Of a stretch of 14,335 nucleotides of DNA, positions 1 to 7,458 are shown one piece after another. A model generated the notes under the pieces. That model worked only from the letters and a program-made list of their open reading frames with translations, searched no databases and was not told where the DNA came from. The position numbers and the translations under genes were made by a program. Origin of the DNA: Rhodobacteraceae bacterium UBA3087. GTDB taxonomy: Bacteria; Pseudomonadota; Alphaproteobacteria; Rhodobacterales; Rhodobacteraceae. Every line of letters starts with the position of its first letter. The stretch's first letter is position 1. The DNA lies in assembly GCA_002367285.1 (NCBI GenBank), contig DFBF01000318.1, positions 1-14,335 on the forward strand. Direction: 5' to 3'.

Positions 1-128
1 TTGTCTTCGATTTCGACGTTCACGTCCTTGATCGCATGGGTGTCGCCATAAAAAACCTGGACGCCCTTGGCCGAGATTTTGGTGTCGTGCATGTTCACGG
101 CCCTTTTGATTTTGCTCATATCGTTCAT
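1..128 (-). CDS. pstB: Phosphate ABC transporter ATP-binding protein PstB (N-terminal part, cut by window edge)
   Basis: The first 42 codons of the ATPase that powers the PstCA phosphate channel on the cytoplasmic face of the inner membrane. The visible part contains ISAKGVQVFYGDTHAIKDVN, the typical first strands of a PstB ATP-binding domain: an aromatic residue for the adenine ring, then the H-A-[IL]-K-D segment. Walker A, the signature motif and Walker B lie beyond the left edge. I place the start at the ATG ending at 128, because GGAGG lies seven bases upstream of it. In-frame ATGs at codons 4 and 13 lack such a site. The gene follows pstA by 14 bp, so the two are surely co-transcribed. 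Identity is firm from the motif and from its place after pstS, pstC and pstA. Completeness cannot be judged. Confidence 0.93.
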   Translation of the reverse strand, partial: MNDMSKIKRAVNMHDTKISAKGVQVFYGDTHAIKDVNVEIED

Positions 129-142
129 GGTCTGGCCTCCTG

Positions 143-1474
143 CTACCACCGGCGCTCGAACCTGCGGCGCAGGAGGATGGCGATGATGTTCATGGTCATC
201 AGGAACACGAGCAGGATGATGATCCCGCCCCAGGCGCGTTCATAATAAGCCGGATCGGCGCGTTTCGCCCACTCATAGATCTGGGCGGGCATGGCCGAGT
301 TCGGGCTCATGAAACCTTCGACAATACCGCCGGGATAGTTCGAGGCGATATAGCCCACCATGCCGATCAGCAACAGCGGTGCGGTTTCGCCCAAGGCCTG
401 TGCCAGACCAATGATGGTGCCGGTCAGGATGCCGGGCATGGCCAGCGGCAGCACGTGGTGAAAAACGGTCTGCATTTTTGAGGCCCCTACCCCAAGAGCC
501 GCCTCACGGATCGAGGGGGGCACGGATTTCAGCGACGCGCGGGTTGAAATAATGATGGTCGGCAGCGTCATCAGCGTCAGCACCAGCCCGCCGACCAGCG
601 GGGCGGATTGCGGCAGGTGGGCGAACTGGATGAACACCGCCAGGCCCAGGATACCAAAGACGATCGACGGCACGGCGGCCAGGTTCGAGATGTTCACTTC
701 GATCAGGTCGGTGAACCGGCTCTGGCGGGCGAACTCCTCAAGATAGATTGAGGCCGCGACCCCGATGGGCAGCGAAAACGCCAGCACCACCAGCATCATG
801 AAGAAACTGCCCAGCATCGCGACACCAATCCCAGCCTGCTCCGGGCGGCTTTCCGAAGCATCCGCACCGATGATGAAGCTGAGGTTGAAGCGTTTGGCAA
901 TCACGCCCGCGTCGCGCAGCACATCGACCAGGTCCAGGTGTATGGGGCTAAGGTTCTTGTCGCGCGCCAGGCTTTCGCGGGTCACACGATCCTTGAAATA
1001 CCCATCGACGCGCGAGGACGCCAACAGACGGAATTCAACCGTGTCCCCGATGCGATCGGGGTTTTCCAGAACGAAATTGCGCAGCTGCGCCGCCGCGCCG
1101 GTCGACAGCAGCTTGCGCAGCTCTTTCGCCTTGGCAAACGGGTTTTCCAGCCCCTGCTCTTCCAGTGTGGCCACCAAAGCCGCGTCCAGCAGCGGGTTAT
1201 AGCCAAAGGTCGATACTTTTTTCAGATCGGCCGGGTCGCGGTTGCCGGTCTTGTCCAGCTTGGCCTCCAACAGCTCGACCTGAAGCGTGACAAAGGTTTG
1301 CTGAAAGGCACCGACCCCGTTCATGACGATGGCGCTCAGCAGGAGCACCAGAAACACCAGCCCCGTGGCAATGGCGGTGATGCCATAGATCTGGAACCGT
1401 TTTTCGGCGGCGTTACGTTTGCGCGTGCGTGCGTCCAGCGTCAGCAGCGAGGATTTCACAGGGGTGTCGCTCAT
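143..1474 (-). CDS. pstA: Phosphate ABC transporter permease PstA, long alphaproteobacterial form
   Basis: Inner-membrane permease subunit of the high-affinity phosphate importer, 443 residues against about 296 in E. coli. The extra length is N-terminal: a cytoplasmic start, one membrane helix (about 33-53), then a soluble stretch to about residue 210. That matches the DUF3333 domain known from alphaproteobacterial PstA. The conserved core follows with five or so membrane helices. It includes the ABC coupling loop, with REAALGVGASKMQ followed by VLPLAMPGILTG and the QALGETAPLLL helix typical of PstA. The start ATG overlaps the pstC stop codon in an ATGA junction, which supports translational coupling. 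The protein ends in a basic tail (RRRFERRW). It should pair with PstC as a heterodimer driven by PstB. Confidence 0.96.
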   Translation of the reverse strand: MSDTPVKSSLLTLDARTRKRNAAEKRFQIYGITAIATGLVFLVLLLSAIVMNGVGAFQQTFVTLQVELLEAKLDKTGNRDPADLKKVSTFGYNPLLDAALVATLEEQGLENPFAKAKELRKLLSTGAAAQLRNFVLENPDRIGDTVEFRLLASSRVDGYFKDRVTRESLARDKNLSPIHLDLVDVLRDAGVIAKRFNLSFIIGADASESRPEQAGIGVAMLGSFFMMLVVLAFSLPIGVAASIYLEEFARQSRFTDLIEVNISNLAAVPSIVFGILGLAVFIQFAHLPQSAPLVGGLVLTLMTLPTIIISTRASLKSVPPSIREAALGVGASKMQTVFHHVLPLAMPGILTGTIIGLAQALGETAPLLLIGMVGYIASNYPGGIVEGFMSPNSAMPAQIYEWAKRADPAYYERAWGGIIILLVFLMTMNIIAILLRRRFERRW

Positions 1475-2934
1475 TCGTACTGCTCCCGGTATTTGCGCAC
1501 GATCATCAGCGCAACGATGTTCAGACCCAGGGTGATGACAAACAGCGTCATGCCAAGGGCAAAGGCAACCAGCGCTTCGGGGCTGGCGAAATCGGCGTCT
1601 CCGGTCAGCTGGCTGACGATCTTGGCGGTGACGGTGGTCATGGCCTCAAAAGGGTTCAGCGACAGACGGGCCGCGGCCCCTGCCCCCAGCACGACAATCA
1701 TGGTTTCACCAATGGCGCGGCTGGCGGCCAACAGGATGGCGCCGACGATGCCCGGCAAAGCGGCTGGCAGGATGACCTGGCGAACGGTTTCCGATTTCGT
1801 CGCGCCCAGCCCGTATGACCCGTCGCGCATCGACTGGGGCACGGCGTTGATGATGTCGTCCGACAGCGAACTGACAAACGGGATCAACATGACGCCCATG
1901 ACAAGGCCTGCGGTCATGACGGCGGTGCCGCCTTTCATCCAGCCGACGCCCTGTTCACCAAACACGCCGACCAGCATCGGGCCGACAGTCAACAGCGCAA
2001 ACATGCCGTAAACGATGGTCGGGATACCGGCCAGAAGCTCCAGCAACGGCTTGGCGGTCGCGCGCAGTTTTGATCCGGCATATTCCGACAGGTACACAGC
2101 GGCAAACAAGCCGATCGGCACGGCCACGGCCAGCGCGATCAGCGAGATATAGAAGGTGCCCCACAACAGCGGCAGGATACCCAGATCCGAGCCGCCGCCA
2201 AAGCTGGGTGACCAGGTGGTGCCGAAGAAAAAGTCGCGCGCCTGGTACAGGTCGAAAAACTTGATCGTGTTAAAGATCAACGACAGAACGATGCCCAGCG
2301 TGGTCAGAATGGCAATCGAGGCCGCGCCGATCAACAACAGCAGCATGCCCTTTTCCACCCGATTGCGGGCGCGGAACGCACCGGACGTGGCGCGCATGGC
2401 GGTAAAGAACCCGGCCAAGGCGGTGGCCAGAACGCCCGCCGTCAGGATCCAGTTGCCGATCGCCGTCTTGGCGCGCATCGCCTGGGCTGCGGACAGAATA
2501 TCGCCCGACACATCGCGTCCCAGCGCGACACCGGCCGCCGCCAGCTCTGCGCGGATATCGGTGGTTGTGACGTCCAGATCCTGCACGGCCTGGCGCGTCA
2601 TCTTTCCCCGATCAATCAGCAGATCCAGCCCTTCGGCGACGCGGCGCACATCGGACATGACCAGGTTCAGGCTGCCTTTGTCGGAATACATCGCATCGGG
2701 GATATGTTTGGACACCGACGCGTTGATCACCAGCGGCTGGACAACGACCCAGACGGCCAAAAGCAGAACCGCTGGCACGAAGGCCAGCATTGCAACATTG
2801 AACCCATAATAATTGGGCAGAGAGTGCAGATCGCGCGGATTGCCCCCAACCGAGGACAAGGCGCGGTTTTTGCCAAGAAAGAACCCGAGGGCGGACAGTC
2901 CAAGGATCGTGATGAGCAGCCAGGATGCAGACAT
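1471..2934 (-). CDS. pstC: Phosphate ABC transporter permease PstC, long form
   Basis: Second inner-membrane permease of the Pst importer, 487 residues against about 319 in E. coli. Two membrane helices come first (about 2-21 and 44-68). A soluble segment of some 80 residues follows, then two more helices, then the conserved permease core starting near the WGTFYISLIALAVAVPIGLF helix. The coupling loop reads VPQSMRDGSYGLGATKSETV, followed by LPAALPGIVGA and SRAIGETMIVV, which are PstC hallmarks. I chose the ATG at 2934. An in-frame TTG six codons upstream is also possible; neither has a strong ribosome site, though GTGAG precedes the ATG. The gene lies 74 bp downstream of pstS behind a strong hairpin and overlaps pstA by 4 bp. 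Confidence 0.95.
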   Translation of the reverse strand: MSASWLLITILGLSALGFFLGKNRALSSVGGNPRDLHSLPNYYGFNVAMLAFVPAVLLLAVWVVVQPLVINASVSKHIPDAMYSDKGSLNLVMSDVRRVAEGLDLLIDRGKMTRQAVQDLDVTTTDIRAELAAAGVALGRDVSGDILSAAQAMRAKTAIGNWILTAGVLATALAGFFTAMRATSGAFRARNRVEKGMLLLLIGAASIAILTTLGIVLSLIFNTIKFFDLYQARDFFFGTTWSPSFGGGSDLGILPLLWGTFYISLIALAVAVPIGLFAAVYLSEYAGSKLRATAKPLLELLAGIPTIVYGMFALLTVGPMLVGVFGEQGVGWMKGGTAVMTAGLVMGVMLIPFVSSLSDDIINAVPQSMRDGSYGLGATKSETVRQVILPAALPGIVGAILLAASRAIGETMIVVLGAGAAARLSLNPFEAMTTVTAKIVSQLTGDADFASPEALVAFALGMTLFVITLGLNIVALMIVRKYREQYE

Positions 2935-2973
2935 GGGGGTCTCACTAAGCAAAAGCAGGGTCAGAAGCAGAGG

Positions 2974-3001
2974 TGGCGGCGCGAGGGAGCCCGCGCCGCC
3001 A
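2974..3001 (-). promoter_or_regulatory. GC-rich hairpin between pstS and pstC
   Basis: A perfect 10-bp inverted repeat (TGGCGGCGCG at 2974-2983, its complement at 2992-3001) with an 8-base loop. It begins seven bases after the pstS stop codon. No run of T follows on the transcribed strand, so it is unlikely to be an efficient intrinsic terminator. Such hairpins after the binding-protein gene of ABC importers usually protect the upstream message and lower expression of the permease genes. That role is inferred here. Confidence 0.75.
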
Positions 3002-3008
3002 GAGGGTC

Positions 3009-4052
3009 TTATTTGGTTTCTTCAGCGGCAACCGACGCCTGAGTGGCTGCCAGTTCCGGGTCCGACACCAGGCCGTATTCGGCCAGCGGGCCATCGGGGC
3101 CTGCCATGTCGTCGGACACGAAGAATTCAGCGTATTCTTTCAGGCCGGGGATGACGCCGATGTGCGCTTTCTTGATGTAGAAAAACAGCGGACGCGACAC
3201 GGGGTATTCGCCGGTGGCGATGCTTTCGGTCGACGGAACAACGCCTGCCATGGTTGCGACCTGCAACTTGTCGGTGTTGTTTTCATAGAACGCCAGACCA
3301 AAGACGCCGATGCCATTGGCGTTCGAGCCGATGCGCGCCAGGGTTTCGGTATAGTCGCCGTCGATATCGACCGACACACCGTCCGTACGCAGTGCGATAC
3401 AGGCTTTTTGGGCGGCTTTCTTCTGGGCTTTCTCGGTGTCGCCTTCGGCAGCGGCCAGCAGAACGTCGAATGCGCCGGTGGCTTCACAGCCTTCCAGGAT
3501 CACCTTGTCTTCGAACACTTCGCGGGTGCCGTGTTTGGTGCCGGGAACATAGGCGGCAATTTCCTGTGCCGGGAAGGCGGGGTTCACGTCGGCCCAGGTT
3601 GTGTTCGGGTTGTCGACCATCTTGCCGTCCACCAGGATCTGGTCGGACAGGGCCAGGAACCAATCGGTCTGGGTGAATTCGAACGAGTTGCCGTTGATGT
3701 CGCTGGCAAAGACGATGCCGTCATAACCGATACGCACTTCGATGATGTCGGTCACGCCGGCTTCGGCACAGGCGGCGATCTCTTTGTCCTTGATGCCGCG
3801 CGAGGCGTTTGCCACGTCGATGGTGTTTTCGCCAACACCTTCACAGAAGCGTTTCAGGCCAGCCGAGGAACCGCCCGATTCAACAACGGGGGTCGGAAAG
3901 TCAAAGTTTTCGCCAAACGCTTCGGCGACGATCGAAGCATAGGGCAGAACGGTCGAGGACCCGGCAACTTGCACCTGATCACGCGCGGTTGCGGCGGTTG
4001 CGGAAACGGCAGCGATCGCCAATGCAGAGGCGGTCAGTTTCACGAAGGACAT
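3009..4052 (-). CDS. pstS: Periplasmic phosphate-binding protein PstS
   Basis: Soluble periplasmic receptor that captures phosphate and delivers it to PstCA, 347 residues. A signal peptide is clear: a Lys at position 5, a hydrophobic Ala-rich core, and probable cleavage after ATA at residue 23. There is no lipobox, so the protein should be free in the periplasm. The mature protein opens with VQVAGSSTVLPY and continues with ESGGSSAGLKRFCEG, NASRGI, GYDGIVF and GTREVF. These are the loops that hold phosphate in this family. The ATG at 4052 was chosen over an upstream codon because GGAGATATCC directly precedes it. A Pho box lies about 80 bp upstream, so induction by PhoB under phosphate limitation is expected. 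As first gene of the pst transcript it should be the most abundant product. Confidence 0.97.
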   Translation of the reverse strand: MSFVKLTASALAIAAVSATAATARDQVQVAGSSTVLPYASIVAEAFGENFDFPTPVVESGGSSAGLKRFCEGVGENTIDVANASRGIKDKEIAACAEAGVTDIIEVRIGYDGIVFASDINGNSFEFTQTDWFLALSDQILVDGKMVDNPNTTWADVNPAFPAQEIAAYVPGTKHGTREVFEDKVILEGCEATGAFDVLLAAAEGDTEKAQKKAAQKACIALRTDGVSVDIDGDYTETLARIGSNANGIGVFGLAFYENNTDKLQVATMAGVVPSTESIATGEYPVSRPLFFYIKKAHIGVIPGLKEYAEFFVSDDMAGPDGPLAEYGLVSDPELAATQASVAAEETK

Positions 4053-4132
4053 GGATATCTCCTGATTGGGTGATGGGATCACCAACGCGGCGACCCTTCG
4101 GAGGCGTCCTAGGGGTCTTTCCCAAACCTTTT

Positions 4133-4171
4133 GTGAAAATTATGTAACACCCGTGTGACAACAGTCAGAAA
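4133..4171 (-). promoter_or_regulatory. Pho box (PhoB binding repeats) upstream of pstS
   Basis: On the minus strand three six-base elements, TGTCAC (4160-4155), TGTTAC (4149-4144) and TTTCAC (4138-4133), recur exactly every 11 bp. A weaker fourth copy, TTTCTG (4171-4166), is in the same register. Elements related to TGTCA repeated each helical turn are the known pattern of PhoB sites. The array sits between the cyclase stop and the pstS start, 81 bp from the pstS ATG. I could not fix the -10 element with confidence. Confidence 0.82.
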
Positions 4172-4196
4172 TATGGGTTAACGACGCCAATTCCTG

Positions 4197-5249
4197 TCAC
4201 GTCACCTGGAATTGCCCTGCCACCTGCGGTTCACGCGGCTCTGCCGCGCCGGAATGCACCTGATTGCGTCCGGCGCGTTTGGCCCGATACAGCGCCATAT
4301 CGGCCCCATGTACGACGTCTTCGACCGGAATGCCGGGGGCGAAGCACACCAGGCCGATCGAAATGGTCAGGGCATATTCGCTGTCGACAAGCCCGTCTTG
4401 AACCGCGCGGCGCAGCACTTCGGCGCGGTGGTGGGCTTGCGATCCGTCAACGCTCATGACCACCGCGAATTCGTCTCCGCCCAGGCGAAACAGACAATCC
4501 TCATGGGCAAGAGCGCTTTCGATCAGACCGACCAGGCGGCGCAAGACCCGGTCGCCATCCATGTGGCCCAGGCGGTCATTGACCGGTTTAAAGCCATCAA
4601 TGTCGATCATCAACAGGGCGCCGTTCTGGGTGGTTATCCCGGTAGAGGCGACATAGTCCGTGAAGTGGCGGCGATTATAGGCACCGGTCAAAGGATCGCG
4701 CAGCGACAGCTCCAGGGCCTCCTCGCGCAGGTTGCTGACAACGCGGATCATGAAAAGCCCGGTCCCCCAGACCAACGCCAACGAGATCGCGAAACGCACC
4801 GCCAGCGCGATTTCGCCAAGCGTCAGCGCCAGTCCCGTGCCCCAGACCAGCAAAATGGCCGCATAAATGCTGGCCGCCCAACCCGACGACAACAGCAGCC
4901 CGCCCAGCAGGGTCGGAAAGACCCAGAACAGATGCGCCGTCCCGAAAATCCTGCTTTCTATAATATGGGTCATCGCCATGGTCACCATGATGACCGCAGG
5001 TGGAACTGGCCAGCGTACGCCACGGTGGTGGGCGCGAATATCGCCCAGCAACATGATCGCCGGCAGAAAGGCCACCGCGGCGGCCAGATATTGGCCTGAG
5101 ATCAGGTGAAACGTGGCAAAAGCCGCCAGAACCACCGTGCCGCTTCCGGCGATGATCAGCACAAGGCCGGCAGAGGGGTCCAGAACCGGGCCGGAGCGTC
5201 CTCTGCGCACCGGTCCCAAATCAAATAATTCTCTGTCGAGGTTGAACAC
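4197..5249 (-). CDS. Membrane-bound diguanylate cyclase (GGDEF domain)
   Basis: Predicted to make the second messenger cyclic di-GMP from two GTP. The first 170 residues or so hold about six hydrophobic segments (near 27-50, 53-69, 83-97, 105-123, 124-145 and 150-169). They form a membrane sensor region of no named type that I recognise. The GGDEF domain follows: DPLTGAYNRR at 185-194, metal-binding D216 in IDIDGFKPVND, GHMDGD at 228-233, an intact GGDEF signature at 257-261, and a closing ADMALYRAKRAGRN. All catalytic positions I can check are present, so activity is likely. The inhibitory RxxD site before the signature is degenerate: A248 stands where Arg is expected, followed by H, E and D251. 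No EAL domain is present. The start is a GTG with a weak ribosome site and may be a few codons off. The gene sits between phoR and pstS, an unusual place for a cyclase. Confidence 0.9.
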   Translation of the reverse strand: MFNLDRELFDLGPVRRGRSGPVLDPSAGLVLIIAGSGTVVLAAFATFHLISGQYLAAAVAFLPAIMLLGDIRAHHRGVRWPVPPAVIMVTMAMTHIIESRIFGTAHLFWVFPTLLGGLLLSSGWAASIYAAILLVWGTGLALTLGEIALAVRFAISLALVWGTGLFMIRVVSNLREEALELSLRDPLTGAYNRRHFTDYVASTGITTQNGALLMIDIDGFKPVNDRLGHMDGDRVLRRLVGLIESALAHEDCLFRLGGDEFAVVMSVDGSQAHHRAEVLRRAVQDGLVDSEYALTISIGLVCFAPGIPVEDVVHGADMALYRAKRAGRNQVHSGAAEPREPQVAGQFQVT

Positions 5250-5276
5250 CCGAGCCCCAGTCTTCCACCGTCCTTT

Positions 5277-5306
5277 AAAAAACTGCTGGCGGCGGGAATC
5301 AGCAGT
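5277..5306 (-). terminator. Intrinsic terminator after phoR
   Basis: On the minus strand a 7-bp stem (ACTGCTG at 5306-5300, CAGCAGT at 5288-5282) with an 11-base loop is followed by five further T residues (5281-5277). It starts nine bases after the phoR stop and lies before the cyclase start. The stem is short, so some read-through is likely. Confidence 0.68.
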
Positions 5307-5315
5307 CTGGAGTTA

Positions 5316-6356
5316 CTATCTCACGACCGAGCGATCCAAAGGAAGGGAAACAGTGAAGCGGCTGCCCTGCCCCGCTGTACTGGTAACGCGCAAACGGCCG
5401 CGGTGACGGTTCACGATATGCTTGACGATTGCCAGGCCCAGCCCGGTTCCCCCCATGCCGCGCGACCGATGTCCGTCGACCCGATAGAAGCGTTCGGTCA
5501 ATCGCGCCAGGTGCCGTTGGCTGATGCCTTCGCCTTCGTCTGCCACGTCAACCAGGACACCGGGGCCGCGCAGCGTTGCCTCATTGTCCCGCTCTTCAAG
5601 GGTTACCGTGACCGCCCCGCCCTCGGCACCGTATTTGATCGCGTTTTCAATCAGGTTGGTGAACACCTGGGTCAGCTGGTCACTGTCCCCCGGAACCTCG
5701 ACCGGATCATTGCAGCCGATGGTCACAAGGCGCACGTTGCGTTCTTCGGCCAGCGGCCCCAGCCCCATGGTGACCGAGGTCACGATCCCGGCCACATTGA
5801 CCGTGTCGGTTGGCCGCATGCGTGCGACATCTTCAACCCGCGACAGCGACAACAGGTCCTGCACCAGACGGTTCATGCGCCCGGCCTCGCGTTCCATGAT
5901 GTCCAGGAACCTGTCGCGCGCCTCTTCGTCGTCGCGCGCCGGGCCGCGCAGGGTTTCGATAAAGCCCGACAGCGCGGTCAGGGGCGTGCGCAATTCATGG
6001 CTGACGTTGGCCACAAAATCCGATCGCATCTGGCCCGCCTCTTCGACCGGCGTCACGTCCTCGAAGGCAATCATCAGCCCCTCGCCGTCAGCCAGCGCGG
6101 CGATATTGGCCAAAAAGACCATATCGCGCCCGGCTTCCGAACTCAGGTACTTTGCTTTGCCGGTCACCCTGGTTTCCAGGGTCTTTTCGATCTGTTCCAA
6201 CAGGCCCGGCTGACGCAGCACCGTGATATAGTGACGCCCCAGCGCCTGATCCCCGAACATTGCCTGGGCCGGCGCATTCATGGCGGTGATACGGGCCGTT
6301 TTATCCACGTATAAAACGGACATGGGCACCGTGTGTACGAACTCTCCGGGTGTCAT
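5316..6356 (-). CDS. phoR: Phosphate regulon sensor histidine kinase PhoR, soluble form
   Basis: Sensor kinase expected to phosphorylate PhoB when phosphate is scarce, with the Pst importer and PhoU as the real sensors. Numbered from the ATG at 6356 it has 346 residues. A PAS domain covers about 8-105. The dimerisation helix carries H120 in VANVSHELRTPL. The ATPase domain shows the N box (NLIEN, 234-238), G1 (DEGEG, 273-277) and G2 (GMGGTGLGL, 300-308). No membrane helix is visible, unlike E. coli PhoR, so it should be cytoplasmic or attached through partners. I chose 6356 because AAGGA lies eight bases upstream. Earlier in-frame starts at 6389, 6413 and 6482 (a TTG) lack comparable sites. 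PhoR rather than another kinase is inferred from the domain order and the pst neighbourhood. Confidence 0.88.
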   Translation of the reverse strand: MTPGEFVHTVPMSVLYVDKTARITAMNAPAQAMFGDQALGRHYITVLRQPGLLEQIEKTLETRVTGKAKYLSSEAGRDMVFLANIAALADGEGLMIAFEDVTPVEEAGQMRSDFVANVSHELRTPLTALSGFIETLRGPARDDEEARDRFLDIMEREAGRMNRLVQDLLSLSRVEDVARMRPTDTVNVAGIVTSVTMGLGPLAEERNVRLVTIGCNDPVEVPGDSDQLTQVFTNLIENAIKYGAEGGAVTVTLEERDNEATLRGPGVLVDVADEGEGISQRHLARLTERFYRVDGHRSRGMGGTGLGLAIVKHIVNRHRGRLRVTSTAGQGSRFTVSLPLDRSVVR

Positions 6357-6476
6357 GTTCTGCGTCCTTGATTGGATTGAATTGTGCATAACATCCGGCA
6401 CCGTCCTGTTCATGTAAAGCCCGGCCCGCCCGTTAATGCCGTTCTCGGAAAAATCGCATTTCTCCAGTTTGGGGAA

Positions 6477-6504
6477 TTGCAAAGCGAACGACTCTTCCTA
6501 TAAT
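6477..6504 (+). promoter_or_regulatory. Sigma-70-like promoter for the gene divergent from phoR
   Basis: A perfect -10 hexamer TATAAT (6499-6504) with a -35 TTGCAA (6477-6482, four of six matches) spaced by 16 bp. Transcription would start near 6511, which makes the upstream GTG at 6506 an unlikely translation start and favours 6587 or 6608. Confidence 0.65.
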
Positions 6505-6586
6505 TGTGCGGAAAATGTCATGTGATGAGGTTGAGTGCGGCCATGTTGGCCCGGTTCACAGTGATCAGGACAAAGCGAAAACGCCT

Positions 6587-6991
6587 ATGCGATCGAATTT
6601 GGGGAAGATGGACAGATTAGGGGCTTTGGCCGAAACCGACGACACGCGTCCGGTTATACTGGCTGTGGGTGAAGTGTCCGGATGGCGCGAGCGCGGACAT
6701 GGGCTGCCGATGGACAGCCAGATCACCTTTGTCGAATTTCACGAGATCAGCCTGGAATTGTTGGAAACCGTGCGACCAGATCTGGTTTTGTCGCCGGTGA
6801 TGTGTTCCAGCTTTGACTGTCTCGATCTGGCTCAGGTTCTGGGAAGTTTTGGATTTTCAGGACGTTACAGGGCAATGGTGGGCGGCATGCCGAACCCCGA
6901 ACTGGTCCGTCGTGAAATCCAGTCGCATTGCCCGCATCTGGATTTTGACCTGATCAGCATCACGCTGAGCCCCAGCGCGACGCTCAACTGA
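6587..6991 (+). CDS. Conserved small protein of unknown function, degenerate-receiver-like
   Basis: A 134-residue protein if it starts at the ATG at 6587; the ATG at 6608 (MDRLGALAETD) is a close alternative. I know of no named family for it, but similar small proteins with an FDC-D-LA segment occur in Rhodobacteraceae. Visible in it are VILAVGEVSGW near the start, then ELLETVRPDLVLSPVMCSSFDCLDLAQVL, then GFSGRYRAMVGGMPNPELVRREIQSHCPHLDFDLI. The alternation of a hydrophobic strand (DLVLSP), a helix, a short RYRAM strand and a helix beginning PNPELVRREI resembles the second half of a response-regulator receiver. The phospho-acceptor Asp and the lysine are not evident. It has no signal peptide or membrane segment. 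It diverges from phoR and has its own promoter. Its stop overlaps the end of the possible regulator remnant on the other strand by eight bases. Function is unknown. Confidence 0.72.
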   Translation: MRSNLGKMDRLGALAETDDTRPVILAVGEVSGWRERGHGLPMDSQITFVEFHEISLELLETVRPDLVLSPVMCSSFDCLDLAQVLGSFGFSGRYRAMVGGMPNPELVRREIQSHCPHLDFDLISITLSPSATLN

Positions 6992-7355
6992 TCCGGTCTG
7001 TTTGGTCGATCCTGTCCTGCGCAGCGGTGGTTAGGACCCGGGCCAGATCATCGAACCATGCGCCCCCCGGCACGCGCGCTTTGCGTAGCAATCCCAGGGG
7101 TCGTTCCGGCGCAGGTGCCGCAAAGGGTATGGTGGCCATTTCTCCGATGGCGAAGTAAGCGAGATCGTGGGACGGATCCGCGAAGGGTACCAAGAGGCCC
7201 TGTTTGGCGCGATCCAGAACGGTGAATTTCCGCAGTGGCGTGTCATGGTCCAGATCATGCCCGAGGCCGAGGCGACGCAGACGACCTATGATCCGTTTGA
7301 TCTGCCAAGGTCTGACCACACGCGGATTATCCGTTGATCGAACAGGCTGCCTTTA
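6984..7355 (-). pseudogene. Possible remnant of a LysR-type regulator (C-terminal part)
   Basis: An open frame with no start near a ribosome site: a GTG at 7319 is the only candidate, and a stop lies at 7353-7355. The last third reads ATIPFAAPAPERPLGLLRKA followed by a helix-like segment WFDDLARVLTTAAQ. That resembles the end of LysR effector-binding domains, where a PLxLL strand precedes a final helix. No DNA-binding domain is found upstream in any minus frame; the frames to about 7460 are broken by stops. Codons such as ATA, CTA and GTA are commoner here than in neighbouring genes. Assignment to LysR is a by-eye guess. The stretch could also be a young or unrelated ORF. Confidence 0.3.
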
Positions 7356-7458
7356 GCCAGCTTAGGTCGTGGCGATCCTCGGCCATTCGCCTGATAAGAT
7401 GGTGCAATCCACGTGTTTTCCTATGCCAATACGGCGCGCTCTTTGCAGGGGGTGCCTG

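Noticed and set aside
938..2011. Long plus-strand frame of 357 codons opposite pstA and pstC
   Set aside because: It is antisense to two certain genes, has no family features, and arises from high third-position GC.
2973..4073. 366-codon plus-strand frame opposite pstS
   Set aside because: It is a shadow of pstS with no ribosome site or recognisable domain.
6506..6586. Upstream GTG start for the gene divergent from phoR
   Set aside because: It falls at or before the transcription start predicted from the TATAAT at 6499-6504, and the extra residues look unlike coding sequence.
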